DNA of 64,000 bases from Haloarcula taiwanensis (GTDB lineage Archaea; Halobacteriota; Halobacteria; Halobacteriales; Haloarculaceae). The stretch covers positions 434,001 to 498,000 of the forward strand of contig CP019155.1 of assembly GCA_002844335.1 (NCBI GenBank), given 5' to 3'. This document shows positions 26,698 to 35,240 of this stretch, piece by piece. A program made the translations under genes and the position numbers. Under the pieces are notes generated by a model that saw nothing but the letters and a program-made list of their open reading frames with translations, was not told the DNA's origin and ran no database searches. Numbering within the stretch: position 1 is the stretch's first letter; every line of letters begins with the position of its first letter.

Positions 26698-27567
26698 ATG
26701 AGCCGGCTAGGCACGGCGTACTTGCGAACGTTGCAGGCGCTGGGCCAGTGGATTCCGTACGGAACGACCATCTATGAACGCAACTGGGACGTGCTCATCG
26801 TCCTCGACGCCTGTCGCGCGGACCTGTTGCAGACGGTTGCCTCCGATACCGAGTTGTTCAACGCTGTTTCGACGGTCCGCTCTGTCGGGAGTTCGTCCTC
26901 GGAGTGGCTCGAAAACACGTTCCCCGGGCATCCAGAGACATCTCACACCGTCATGGTCACCGGCAATACGTGGACCGACAGGTACCTCGATGCCGACGCC
27001 TTCGCCGTACTGGACGAGGTCTGGAAGTACGCGTGGGACGAGGATCTGAACACCGTCCCGGCTGAAGCCGTAACCGACCGGGCAATCGCACTGGCCCGGC
27101 GGCTGAACCCCGAGCGGCTGGTCGTCCACTACATGCAACCACACCACCCGTTTGTCCCCGACCCGCTTGACAGCGACGGCGGTCTGGCCCGCACTGGCCA
27201 CCACAGCAACACGGCAAATCCGTGGGTTGCGCTCCGCCGTGGCGATATTTCGCCGGGCCGCGTCTGGGACGCATACGAGGCGAACCTCCGATACGTCCTC
27301 CGCGAAGTAGAAGCACTGGCCGAAAACGTCGACGGTCACCTCGCCGTCACCGCCGATCACGGTAATCTCTTCGGGGAGTGGGGGCTGTACGGCCATCCGA
27401 TGTACACGCCGGTCCCTGCCTTACTGGCGGTGCCGTGGGCCGAGACCGACGGCGTCGACGGCGGGGGGCGCGAGCCCGACCTGCGTCCACCCGAACCGCT
27501 TCCAGTGTCGCGCGTCTATGGTTCCGAGAGCGACAGCTGCCGGCTGAAGTCACTGGGGTATTTGTAG
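26698..27567 (+). CDS. Alkaline-phosphatase-superfamily (sulfatase-like) protein
   Basis: 289 residues. The metal-site motif is VLIVLDACRADLL and the second site VTADHGNLFGEWGLYGHP; PHHPFVPD also matches sulfatase relatives. The N-terminus up to residue 25 is short, so it is a compact member. An in-frame GTG at 26683 would add VTEPG. Divergent from the Gfo-AKR fusion and 131 bases before the MDR gene. It ends KSLGYL like the protein at 12544. Substrate unknown; phosphoester or sulfoester hydrolysis is the family chemistry. Confidence 0.76.
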   Translation: MSRLGTAYLRTLQALGQWIPYGTTIYERNWDVLIVLDACRADLLQTVASDTELFNAVSTVRSVGSSSSEWLENTFPGHPETSHTVMVTGNTWTDRYLDADAFAVLDEVWKYAWDEDLNTVPAEAVTDRAIALARRLNPERLVVHYMQPHHPFVPDPLDSDGGLARTGHHSNTANPWVALRRGDISPGRVWDAYEANLRYVLREVEALAENVDGHLAVTADHGNLFGEWGLYGHPMYTPVPALLAVPWAETDGVDGGGREPDLRPPEPLPVSRVYGSESDSCRLKSLGYL

Positions 27568-27698
27568 TCAATCGGAGATACTTTTTAGTCAGAGAAGGCC
27601 TGGATAGGAGACGTGTCTTCCCGGAGCCGTCGCCACGTCCAGAAGAGTTGGCATCGAAACATCGGCACCGGCCATCCACGTTTCCAAGAGACAGTGTA

Positions 27699-28679
27699 AT
27701 GTCTGCCAGAACGCTGTACTTTACCGGCGCGGAATCAGTCAGGGTCGACGAGGAGGCAGTGCCTGACCCCGGACCATCACAGGTCCGCGTCCGAACAGAA
27801 CTCTCAGGAATCAGTCCCGGAACGGAGCTGTTAGTGTACCGCGGTGAGGTCGATTCGGAACTTGCGACCGACGAGACAATCGACGCCTTAGATGGGACGT
27901 TTTCGTATCCACTGCAGTACGGCTACGCCGCAGTCGGCCGTGTCACCGCCATCGGTGCTGAAGTCGACGACAACTGGCTCGACCGTCGTGTGTTTGCGTT
28001 TAATCCACACGAGAGCCACTTTCTCGCAGAACCGTCGTCGCTCATTCCCACGACGTTACCCCCGGAACAGGCGGTGTTCATGCCGAACGTCGAGGCGGCC
28101 GTTAACTTCGTGATGGACGCTCGACCGCGCATCGGTGCTCGGGTGGTCGTCTTCGGCCAGGGGCCGGTCGGACTGTTGACCACTGGACTTCTGGCTGATT
28201 TTCCGTTGGCGTCACTTGTGACAGTCGACCCCTGTGCAAGCCGTCGTCGGCTCTCAGAAGCACTCGGGGCAGACCGTTCGGTCACCCCCGGAAATCTCGG
28301 TGATGTTGACGCCGACATCACGTTCGAACTCTCGGGAAACCCACCCGCCCTCGACAGGGCTATCGACGCCACTGGCTACGCGGGTCAGGTCATCGTCGGG
28401 TCGTGGTACGGCTCGAAGGGTGTGTCACTGGACCTCGGACACCACTTCCATCGGAGCCACATCCGCGTACGCAGCAGTCAGGTGAGCCGAATCGATCCGG
28501 ACCACGCTGACCGCTGGGACAAGGACCGCCGACTGGACGTTGTCCGGTCGTGGCTGAGCGACACTGACCTCTCGGCGCTGTTGACACACGAAATCGACAT
28601 CGAGCGTGCAGGCGAGGCATATCAACTGCTGGCGAACCGGCCAGACGACGCCGTGCAGGTGGTGTTGACGTACAACTGA
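27699..28679 (+). CDS. MDR dehydrogenase without catalytic zinc ligand
   Basis: 326 residues, medium-chain dehydrogenase fold. At the position of the catalytic zinc Cys it reads SGISPGTELLVYRG, so Cys is absent, and no structural-zinc four-Cys lobe is present. The NAD(P) loop is VVVFGQGPVGLLTTGLL with Asp in VTVDPCASRR. This resembles the BchC-like/threonine-dehydrogenase-like group. A NAD(P)-dependent alcohol-ketone step on a sugar or polyol is likely. First gene of a plus-strand set with PTPS-fold, GT4 and methyltransferase genes (39-base gap, then 4-bp overlaps). Confidence 0.8.
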   Translation: MSARTLYFTGAESVRVDEEAVPDPGPSQVRVRTELSGISPGTELLVYRGEVDSELATDETIDALDGTFSYPLQYGYAAVGRVTAIGAEVDDNWLDRRVFAFNPHESHFLAEPSSLIPTTLPPEQAVFMPNVEAAVNFVMDARPRIGARVVVFGQGPVGLLTTGLLADFPLASLVTVDPCASRRRLSEALGADRSVTPGNLGDVDADITFELSGNPPALDRAIDATGYAGQVIVGSWYGSKGVSLDLGHHFHRSHIRVRSSQVSRIDPDHADRWDKDRRLDVVRSWLSDTDLSALLTHEIDIERAGEAYQLLANRPDDAVQVVLTYN

Positions 28680-28718
28680 CACCCGTGATTTAGGTGTGTC
28701 CCGGCCGTCTGTTCGGGC

Positions 28719-29096
28719 ATGTACGCGACGACGGTCCGGACCGAGTTCGTGGCACAGCACTACCTCACTGTCCCGGACCCGGGCCCAGAGGGAGACCCGC
28801 ATTCACATCACTACCGGGTGGAACTGTGTTTCCGCGGCCCCGAGCTCAACGAGTTCGACTACATCGTCGACATCGACAATGCCGAGACAGCCTTGTCGTC
28901 ACTCGCTGACCGGTATCAGGACACACTGCTCAACGACCTCCCAGAGTTCGAGGAGTATAATCCCAGCGTGGAACGGTTTGCCCGTGTCATCTTCGAACGC
29001 GTCATTGCGCGTGTCACCGACGAGACGGTCACTGAACTATCGGTCACCGTCTGGGAGGACGAAGACGCCGCTGCGAGTTACGACGCCGCCGTATGA
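28719..29096 (+). CDS. 6-pyruvoyl-tetrahydropterin synthase-fold protein, catalytically altered
   Basis: 125 residues of PTPS/QueD fold. The three zinc histidines are kept (His14 in FVAQHYL, His28/His30 in HSHHYRV) as is the pterin-anchoring Glu113 (TVWEDED). The catalytic Cys upstream of the HxH is missing (PDPGPEGDPHSH), and the usual LDHxxLN dyad reads YQDTLLND, so His is lost. It therefore probably binds a pterin-like ligand or does other chemistry. It overlaps the GT4 gene by 4 bp. A TATA-like GATTTAGG at -30 may give its own transcript. Confidence 0.8.
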   Translation: MYATTVRTEFVAQHYLTVPDPGPEGDPHSHHYRVELCFRGPELNEFDYIVDIDNAETALSSLADRYQDTLLNDLPEFEEYNPSVERFARVIFERVIARVTDETVTELSVTVWEDEDAAASYDAAV

Positions 29097-30160
29097 GAGT
29101 CGGCCTGACCCTGTACGGGAGCCTCGACGAGCAGTCGGGCGGGTTTCGATACGATAGAAAACTCGTCAAGGGACTTCGAGCGGCCGGCGACACTGTCGAA
29201 TGTATCCAGCTTCCCTGGCGGAACTACCACCGTGGGTTGCTCGACAACGGGTCGCGCAAGCTCCGACGACAACTGGACGTAGATGTCGACATTATGTTAC
29301 AGGACGAACTCGCTCATCCATCGCTTGTTCACACGAACCGCACCCTCCCATATCCGGTTGTCAGCATCGTCCACCACCTGCGGGCAAGCGAGCCGAGCCG
29401 ACTCGCCCCGCTGTATCGCGCGGTAGAGCGTCGCTACCTCGGGACGGTCCACGGTGTCGTCTGTAACAGCGCCACGACCCGACGTGTCGTTTCGGACCTC
29501 GGCGTCAACCCCGCCGACACCGTCGTCGCACCGCCGGCCGGCGACCGCTTCGCCCCGGACATCGACCGGGCCACGGTTGCGGAGCGGGCCACTACTGAGC
29601 CGCTGCGAGTGGTTTTCGTCGGAAACATCACGCCTCGAAAGGGGTTGGATACGCTCGTCGAGGGTGTGGCGGACGCTGCCGCCGACATCGACATCACGGT
29701 GGTCGGTCGGGCCGTCGACGACGGGCACGTCGATGCAGTCCGAGACCGCATCCGGGAACACGGTCTGGATGACCGTGTAGCGTTCACGGGCCGACTGGCG
29801 GACGACGAGCTAAAGCACACGCTCCGGTCGAGCCACGTCTTGGCAGTGCCATCCCGGTACGAGGGGTTCGGCATCGTCTATCTGGAGGGAATGAGCTTTG
29901 GCCTCCCGGCGCTGGCCACCCGGGCTGGCGGGGCGACCGACATCGTAACCGACGGCGAAACGGGGGCACTCGTCGACCCGGACGACTCTGCAGCCGTCGC
30001 TCGTGAGCTGGAGCGGTTCGCCACCGACCGCGACCGCCTGGCCGAGATGGGGTGGGCCGCGAGACAGAGCTACGAGGCACACCCGGACTGGGAAGAGACG
30101 GTCGGACGGGTACGCGGCCTGCTGTCTGCTATCGTTCAGCCTGCGGAGGGACCAGCATGA
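29093..30160 (+). CDS. GT4-family glycosyltransferase
   Basis: 355 residues, GT-B fold. The C-terminal domain begins VFVGNITPRKGLDTLVEGV, and the donor-site pattern E-x7-E is in the stretch EGFGIVYLEGMSFGLPAL, followed by ATRAGGATDIVTDGETGALV. It lacks a signal peptide and acts in the cytosol on a nucleotide sugar. Acceptor unknown; the coupled PTPS-fold gene upstream and methyltransferase downstream suggest a small molecule. 4-bp overlaps on both sides. Confidence 0.88.
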   Translation: MRVGLTLYGSLDEQSGGFRYDRKLVKGLRAAGDTVECIQLPWRNYHRGLLDNGSRKLRRQLDVDVDIMLQDELAHPSLVHTNRTLPYPVVSIVHHLRASEPSRLAPLYRAVERRYLGTVHGVVCNSATTRRVVSDLGVNPADTVVAPPAGDRFAPDIDRATVAERATTEPLRVVFVGNITPRKGLDTLVEGVADAAADIDITVVGRAVDDGHVDAVRDRIREHGLDDRVAFTGRLADDELKHTLRSSHVLAVPSRYEGFGIVYLEGMSFGLPALATRAGGATDIVTDGETGALVDPDDSAAVARELERFATDRDRLAEMGWAARQSYEAHPDWEETVGRVRGLLSAIVQPAEGPA

Positions 30161-31095
30161 CGAAATCGTTCCAGCGATATCTCCGGGCAAAACGGACAGT
30201 CGACGACCGCGCGCTGGACCGCCGGCTGGTCAAGCTGCTCCGCGAGCAGTTGGCTGACCGGGCGACCGACAGCGACGGGCCGCTACGCATCCTCGAAATC
30301 GGGGCTGGTATCGGCACGATGCTCGCCCGCTTCCTCGACTGGGACGTGCTTCCTGCCGGCGAAGTCCACTACACCGCAGTCGATCTCCAGTCGGAGAACG
30401 TGGCTCGCTTGCCAGACCACATCCGGAACTGGGCCGCTGACCGGCAGATGTCTGTGAGAGACGGGCCGCTCGTCTTGGACAGCGAAAACCGGCGAGTCGA
30501 GATTGAGGCGGTGCAAGCCGATGCTGTGGCGCACGCGACGGGTACTGACGGCGAATACGACCTCCTCGTTGGGGCAGCCCTGCTCGATATTCTCGACCGG
30601 CGGGAGCTGCCGACATTGCTCGATCCGCTCGCACCGGGTGGCCTGTATTACTTCCCGCTCACATTCGACGGGGCAACCCGCTTCCAGCCGAGCCATCCGG
30701 CCGACCGGACGGTCGAACGACTCTATCACGAGCACATGGACGGGAAGCAGGGCGGTGACAGCCGCGCCGGCAGCGACGTGCTCGGTCGCCTCCAGCGCCT
30801 CGACGGCACAACGCTTTCAGCTGTTGCCGGGTCGGACTGGGTTGTCCGACCTATCGACGGGAGTTATCCGGCCGACGAAGCCTACTTCCTCCGATACATT
30901 CTCGACACTATCGAGGATGCAGTCGGCGAGGTGGCCGGTCGCGACTTCGAGGGACTCGCCGACTGGCTGGCCGGCCGGCGTGAGCAGGTCGCTGCTGCTG
31001 AGTTGCTGTATCACACACACCAATTGGACTTCCTGGGCCGTGCCGTCACCCGTCGGTCTTCCGGCGAATCGTGGCCGTCGCCTCGTATGAAATAA
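30157..31095 (+). CDS. Class I SAM-dependent methyltransferase
   Basis: 312 residues. The SAM motif LRILEIGAGIGTML (about 44-57) and a motif-II-like YTAVDLQSENV are clear; LAPGGLYYFPLTFDGATRF is the later strand. The family is close to SAM enzymes found beside GT4 and PTPS-fold genes. Starts at ATG 30157 overlapping the GT4 stop by 4 bp, and its 3' end overlaps the convergent MaoC gene by 50 bp. Methyl acceptor unknown. Confidence 0.8.
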   Translation: MTKSFQRYLRAKRTVDDRALDRRLVKLLREQLADRATDSDGPLRILEIGAGIGTMLARFLDWDVLPAGEVHYTAVDLQSENVARLPDHIRNWAADRQMSVRDGPLVLDSENRRVEIEAVQADAVAHATGTDGEYDLLVGAALLDILDRRELPTLLDPLAPGGLYYFPLTFDGATRFQPSHPADRTVERLYHEHMDGKQGGDSRAGSDVLGRLQRLDGTTLSAVAGSDWVVRPIDGSYPADEAYFLRYILDTIEDAVGEVAGRDFEGLADWLAGRREQVAAAELLYHTHQLDFLGRAVTRRSSGESWPSPRMK

Positions 31096-31489
31096 CCAGT
31101 TCGTCGTCCTGATTGCGCCCTTCGTGGCGAGTGGTGAGGTATCCTCGACTCGGATCACTGTCGGAGGGTCGCTTGTCGATGATTTCGGTTCGTAATCGGA
31201 GCGTATCACCGGGTTGGAGCGGTAGATGCCAGCGGAGATTGTCGACGCCGACGCCAGCCTGTGTTGCGATGTCCTCGCTGGTCTCAACGTTAAGACGCAT
31301 ACAGATTGCGGCAGTCTGCCACCCAGACGCGACTAGCCCACCGAATACTGAGTCCTTCGCTGCCTCCTCGTCAGTGTGGAACGGCTGTGGATCGTACTTC
31401 TCGCCGAAGTCCACAATCTCAGATTTCGACACTGTGTATCCGTCCGATTCTCGCACGTCACCGACCGAAATATCCTCGTAAAACTGCAT
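31046..31489 (-). CDS. MaoC-family hot-dog dehydratase
   Basis: 147 residues. Hydratase-2 motif YDPQPFHTDEEAAKDSVFGGLVASGWQT carries the catalytic Asp and His. Typical for (R)-enoyl-CoA hydratase-like proteins, in a short stand-alone form. The TTTTTATTTG element about 25 bases before the ATG at 31489 supports leaderless transcription from there. The last 50 bases overlap the methyltransferase 3' end tail to tail. Confidence 0.87.
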   Translation of the reverse strand: MQFYEDISVGDVRESDGYTVSKSEIVDFGEKYDPQPFHTDEEAAKDSVFGGLVASGWQTAAICMRLNVETSEDIATQAGVGVDNLRWHLPLQPGDTLRLRTEIIDKRPSDSDPSRGYLTTRHEGRNQDDELVISYEATATIRRKTDG

Positions 31490-31629
31490 ATGACTATGGA
31501 GATGATGCACAAATAAAAATCCGACGTGGACGGCACTAGCAAAGTCCGAGTTTGTGCGTGTGAACAGATGGCGCGAGGTACATGTAGATAAGATATATAT
31601 TGTAGTTGTAACATAGATACAATGTCGAC

Positions 31630-31980
31630 ATGCCCTCCAGCAGTCGTACACTCCTCTCGGCGACCAGTGAAGAGTGGCGCTTAGCACACGAAGACCTCCA
31701 CATCAGAAATGCCTCTGACACCAAGCGTGATGTCCACATAGAGATATACGATGACGGAGAATGTTGTCATACAGCACACTATCAGCTTCTGTCGGGCCAG
31801 TCGGGTTGTTCGGTCAACTTACTACGGAATGGCTGCTACAAAGTGAAGGCTGTTCTCGACAGACAGCAGGAGTCCACCGCTGCTGTCACAGTCTCTGATG
31901 AGCCTGAACAAACCATCTTCATCCAGGTTCAAAACGACAGGATAACGATTGACGAGGGAGTAACTCCATCGCGTCCCTGA
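31630..31980 (+). CDS. Conserved hypothetical beta-rich protein
   Basis: 116 residues with no signal or membrane segment. The pattern HIRNASDTKRDVHIEIYDDGECCHTAHYQLLSGQSGCSVNLL suggests a beta-sandwich. A TATA-like AAGATATATATTG (31588-31600) about 30 bases upstream fits the ATG at 31630. No function recognised. It abuts degraded insertion-sequence DNA. Confidence 0.6.
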   Translation: MPSSSRTLLSATSEEWRLAHEDLHIRNASDTKRDVHIEIYDDGECCHTAHYQLLSGQSGCSVNLLRNGCYKVKAVLDRQQESTAAVTVSDEPEQTIFIQVQNDRITIDEGVTPSRP

Positions 31981-32000
31981 ACGAACGTGCCGTCTCGTCC

Positions 32001-32045
32001 TGCTTGAGAGCCTCCCGCGCTGAAGCGGGGATTCCCACGCTGGGA
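32001..32045 (-). mobile_element. IS200/IS605-family right-end remnant
   Basis: On the minus strand the sequence reads AGCGTGGGAATCCCCGC then TTCAGCGCGGGAGG. This hairpin (CCCGC 32014-32018 with GCGGG 32025-32029) is the conserved right end found after haloarchaeal TnpB genes, overlapping the guide-RNA region. No intact TnpB frame is next to it, so it is a solo end. Confidence 0.55.
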
Positions 32046-32254
32046 CAGTAGCGTTCAAACACGACCTGTTACTGCGGGCATTCTCTGCCCGTGGATCTGC
32101 CGAACAGGCGGAGAGAGGGTTTGCTGGGCAGTGAGCTACTCTACTTCGGTGCGGTATTCGGAGTTCCCGTCTGTCGCAAATTCTCAGTTGCGTCCGGTCG
32201 CTGTCAGCGACGATTGTCACTGCTAGAACTTTTTGCTCAATGTCGTGAGTGACA

Positions 32255-32400
32255 GTGCATCATCTCGACGAGATCTCCGTTGAGGAACTGCAAGCCACTC
32301 TCATGTGGACGGAAGAAGCCAACACAACGGCTCTTAGCAGTCCTCCAACGGTGTAGCGCAAACCGAACTAGTCGAGTGGTGTCGTCAGCGACAGACAAAC
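32255..32400 (+). pseudogene. IS630-family transposase fragment, frameshifted
   Basis: The opening reads VHHLDEISVEELQATL, which matches the start of haloarchaeal IS630-type transposases (HLDEISVEELQ). The continuation TQRLLAVL and then VAQTELVEWC (the usual G-VTQTELAEW helix-turn-helix region) each occur in a different frame, showing at least two frameshifts. No recognisable catalytic domain follows. It lies within a 580-base gene-free stretch beside the IS200/IS605 remnant. Confidence 0.62.
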
Positions 32401-32564
32401 TACATTAGATCGCATCGTTCTGCGCACTACTCATCGCTGGTCCGGGCAGACACATCGTCCCAGCGGGGAGAGGCGCCGAGATATGATACAGCGATACTGA
32501 GACGGTCAGTCAGCAGGGAGTTTACCAACCCCACCGTGACATCTGCAGAAGGCACAGTCAGTAA

Positions 32565-33329
32565 CTACGTCTGCGATTCAATTCGCTCGAACAGTGTTTC
32601 CACGAGGTCAACGAACCACTGCGCACTGCGGTTACGGGGCCGAGATTCCGCCACTGAAACCGTTGCTCGAACGCGCCCCGGCGTGCCGGACATGATGACA
32701 ATCCTGTCCGAGAGCGCAACGGCCTCCTCGATGTCATGGGTTACGAACAACACGGTTTTATCGGTGCCACGCCAGATGTCGAGCAGTTCGCGTTGGAGTT
32801 GTCGGCGTGTCTGCATATCCACGCTGCCAAAGGGCTCGTCCAACAAGAGGATAGCTGGGTCCACAGCGAGTGCGCGCGCAAGACCGACGCGCTGTTTCAT
32901 ACCACCTGAGAGTTCCTTCGGGTATGCATCAGCAAAGTCAGACAATCCAATAATAGCTAGCATTTCTCGGACTCGCTCCTGCCGCTCAGCAGCCGGCACT
33001 CCCCGCTCCACTAATCCGAAGGCGACGTTTTCTCGGACTGTCAGCCACGGAAACAGGTGGTACTCCTGAAACACCGTTCCCCGATTCGGGTCAGGGCCTT
33101 GAACCGGCTTCCCCGAAACTGTGATATCACCGTCTGTTGGTGGCTCCAGTCCACTTACAAGCCTGAGAAGTGTGGTCTTCCCGCAGCCTGACGGGCCAAC
33201 CACGGTGACGAACTCGCCAGATGAGACACGCAGCGACACGTCACGGAGGGCTGTCGTAACTCTGCCTTCCCTTTCGTATTGCTTGGAGACCCCGCGGATG
33301 GCGATTTCGGTATCCGTGCTGTCTCTCAT
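32565..33329 (-). CDS. ABC importer ATPase, nitrate/sulfonate/taurine type
   Basis: 254 residues. Walker A GPSGCGKTT, Q-loop VFQEYHLFPWL, signature LSGGMKQRVGLARAL, Walker B ILLLDEPFG, and His in THDIEEAV. The SsuB/TauB/NrtD subgroup fits the GxVFQE and FPWLTV motifs. It energises uptake through the permease encoded upstream (4-bp overlap). Confidence 0.92.
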   Translation of the reverse strand: MRDSTDTEIAIRGVSKQYEREGRVTTALRDVSLRVSSGEFVTVVGPSGCGKTTLLRLVSGLEPPTDGDITVSGKPVQGPDPNRGTVFQEYHLFPWLTVRENVAFGLVERGVPAAERQERVREMLAIIGLSDFADAYPKELSGGMKQRVGLARALAVDPAILLLDEPFGSVDMQTRRQLQRELLDIWRGTDKTVLFVTHDIEEAVALSDRIVIMSGTPGRVRATVSVAESRPRNRSAQWFVDLVETLFERIESQT

Positions 33330-34150
33330 TGTTGCCAGTCGAGGAGGTGGGCACGAACTCGCCGGACGGCCCAGTCGCTGAGCAGGAACACCACACTAAT
33401 CACCAGCATATACGCGATGCTACGCGCCATCGCGAGGTTGTTCGCGCTCGTAATAATTTCGTATCCGACACCGGGCGCACCGAACAATTCGGCTGCGATC
33501 ACCATCATCCAGCACTGGCCAACGCTCGTACGGACTCCGGTCAGAATCCCCGGTAATGCATCCGGGATGACGACCCGCCACAGCAGCCGACGATTGCTAT
33601 CGACACCCAGTGTCGTAGCGACCTCGACTAGCTCGTTCGAGGCGTTCTCGACCCCCTCGTACGCATTATAGAACGTAATCCAAAATGCACCGATGAACAC
33701 AATAAAGGCCGCACCGGTGTGACCGAGTCCAAGCCAGATGATGGCGAACACGATCCACGCCAATGGTGGAATCGGCCGGAGCACCCGCACGATGGGTGTG
33801 AGGACGGCGTCAATGACCAGACTCCAGCCCATGCCGATGCCGAGTAAACCGCCAGCCACAACGCCACCGGCGACACCGGGAACGTAGTGGAGGAGACTCT
33901 CTCCGAGATGAACAAGTAATTCGCCGCTAACCAGCTCGGTCCACAGCGCGCCCGCCACCTCGCTGGGTGTCGGCAACAGGTACGACGGAACTTCACGACC
34001 CCCTGCCCACCAGACTGCCAGAAATCCAGCCGCTCCCACGAATCCATACCACAGACGTGTCAGATTCCATTCTCGGCCGAACGCAATCGTGGTTGTCGGC
34101 TGGGAGCGGATGCCGGATGAGTCCGCTACTGGGTCAAATTCTGTGGCCAT
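33326..34150 (-). CDS. ABC importer permease, nitrate/sulfonate/taurine type
   Basis: 274 residues with about six helices. The EAA loop ATTLGVDSNRRLLWRVVIPDALPGILTGVR is the ATPase contact of SsuC/TauC-type permeases. ATG at 34150 lies 2 bases... directly after the substrate-binding gene stop; upstream in-frame codons belong to that gene. Overlaps the ATPase start by 4 bp. Confidence 0.92.
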   Translation of the reverse strand: MATEFDPVADSSGIRSQPTTTIAFGREWNLTRLWYGFVGAAGFLAVWWAGGREVPSYLLPTPSEVAGALWTELVSGELLVHLGESLLHYVPGVAGGVVAGGLLGIGMGWSLVIDAVLTPIVRVLRPIPPLAWIVFAIIWLGLGHTGAAFIVFIGAFWITFYNAYEGVENASNELVEVATTLGVDSNRRLLWRVVIPDALPGILTGVRTSVGQCWMMVIAAELFGAPGVGYEIITSANNLAMARSIAYMLVISVVFLLSDWAVRRVRAHLLDWQQ

Positions 34151-34151
34151 C

Positions 34152-35240
34152 CTATTCGGCGATGTCGTCGTAGAGTGACTGCTCGAAGATCTCGTCGGTA
34201 GACACTCCGCTATTGATCTGGCCGAGGTCCTCCATCTGCGCAGCGAAAAGCTGCGTACTCTCTGTAATCTGTGCCGGGTCGCTGATGTAGTTCGAGGCCT
34301 TCGACGTGAGGGCTTTCCGGGCAATCTTCGTCGGGAGTTTGTCGCCTTTGGCCTTACTCACAGCCTTCGCAGCGACGGCCGGCTGTTCCTGGATGGTTTC
34401 AGTAGCACGCGAATGTTGGGTAATAACAGACTTCGCGATGTCCGGGTGATCGTTCCAGAGGCGGTCGTGCATGAACATGATGCCGCCAGGCTGGCCGGAC
34501 ATGAATGAGCCAGCCCACGTAATGCGCTCGAAGGGTGCGCCTCTCTGTTCAAGCGCAGTCGGGATGGGCTCCATAATGACAGTGCCATCGACGTTCCCAG
34601 AGAGCAGCGAGCGTTTGACGGGGCTACCACCTGCCATCGGTTCAATGTCAACAAGGTCCGGGGAGAGTCCAAGTTCCTCGCGGAGCCAATAGTGGAGAAG
34701 GATAAACGCGACACTGCCCCTGGGGAAGGTGCTGAACTTGAATTTCCGCCCGTTTTCCTCACGGAAGACCCGGAAAGCGTCGGCACCGTGTTCATCCCAG
34801 AGAGCAGCAAAGTCCTCGTGAGCGAATACGACAAACCCGTTCTTGTGATTGGCCGCTGTGACTTTCCCCGGGACATCCTTACTCTTCATCTTGATCGCAG
34901 GGGTGATGCCCATGAAGGCGAGGTCAATGTCCCCGTCAGAGTACGCTGAAACGATGGTGAGACCCTCATTAGCGAAGTTCGTCGCCTCGATATCGGGAGC
35001 TAGCGCTTCAAAGTACCCCTGATGCTTCATTACGTGGTACTGGAGGAACGGGAACGGTGGCTTGAATGCCACGCTGAGGGTGTCCATGGAGTTGCCACTG
35101 AGCAGAGACGTACACCCAGAGAGGGCGGTAAGTGTACTTGCGCCGACTGCTGCACCGGTTTCCGTGAGGAAACGTCGTCTACTCTGGATACGTGTCCCGT
35201 CGGACCGATTCGAGTTATTAGGGCAGCCTAAATTAGGCAT
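34152..35240 (-). CDS. ABC importer substrate-binding lipoprotein, SsuA/NMT1-like
   Basis: 362 residues. SRRRFLTETGAAVGASTLTALSGC is a Tat signal with lipobox LSGC. Mature part matches NMT1/SsuA: LSVAFKPPFPFLQYHVMKHQGYFE, AYSDGDIDLAFMGITPAIKM, GSPVKRSLLSGNVDG. Ligand likely a sulfonate, nitrate or similar small anion, or a pyrimidine precursor; not resolvable. First gene of the operon. Its ATG lies inside a palindrome (see regulatory entry), so expression is probably repressed by a DNA-binding protein. Confidence 0.88.
   Translation of the reverse strand: MPNLGCPNNSNRSDGTRIQSRRRFLTETGAAVGASTLTALSGCTSLLSGNSMDTLSVAFKPPFPFLQYHVMKHQGYFEALAPDIEATNFANEGLTIVSAYSDGDIDLAFMGITPAIKMKSKDVPGKVTAANHKNGFVVFAHEDFAALWDEHGADAFRVFREENGRKFKFSTFPRGSVAFILLHYWLREELGLSPDLVDIEPMAGGSPVKRSLLSGNVDGTVIMEPIPTALEQRGAPFERITWAGSFMSGQPGGIMFMHDRLWNDHPDIAKSVITQHSRATETIQEQPAVAAKAVSKAKGDKLPTKIARKALTSKASNYISDPAQITESTQLFAAQMEDLGQINSGVSTDEIFEQSLYDDIAE

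Larger units (their letters stand above)
31981..32564. other. Gene-free spacer with insertion-sequence debris
   Basis: Contains the IS200/IS605 end and IS630 fragment described separately. The remaining stretch (about 32400-32564) gives no supported feature. Confidence 0.5.

Noticed and set aside
31822-32220. 132-residue minus-strand frame upstream of the TnpB-type end
   Set aside because: No TnpB motif (no DDE or zinc finger) and it runs through the opposite-strand gene; a chance frame in debris.
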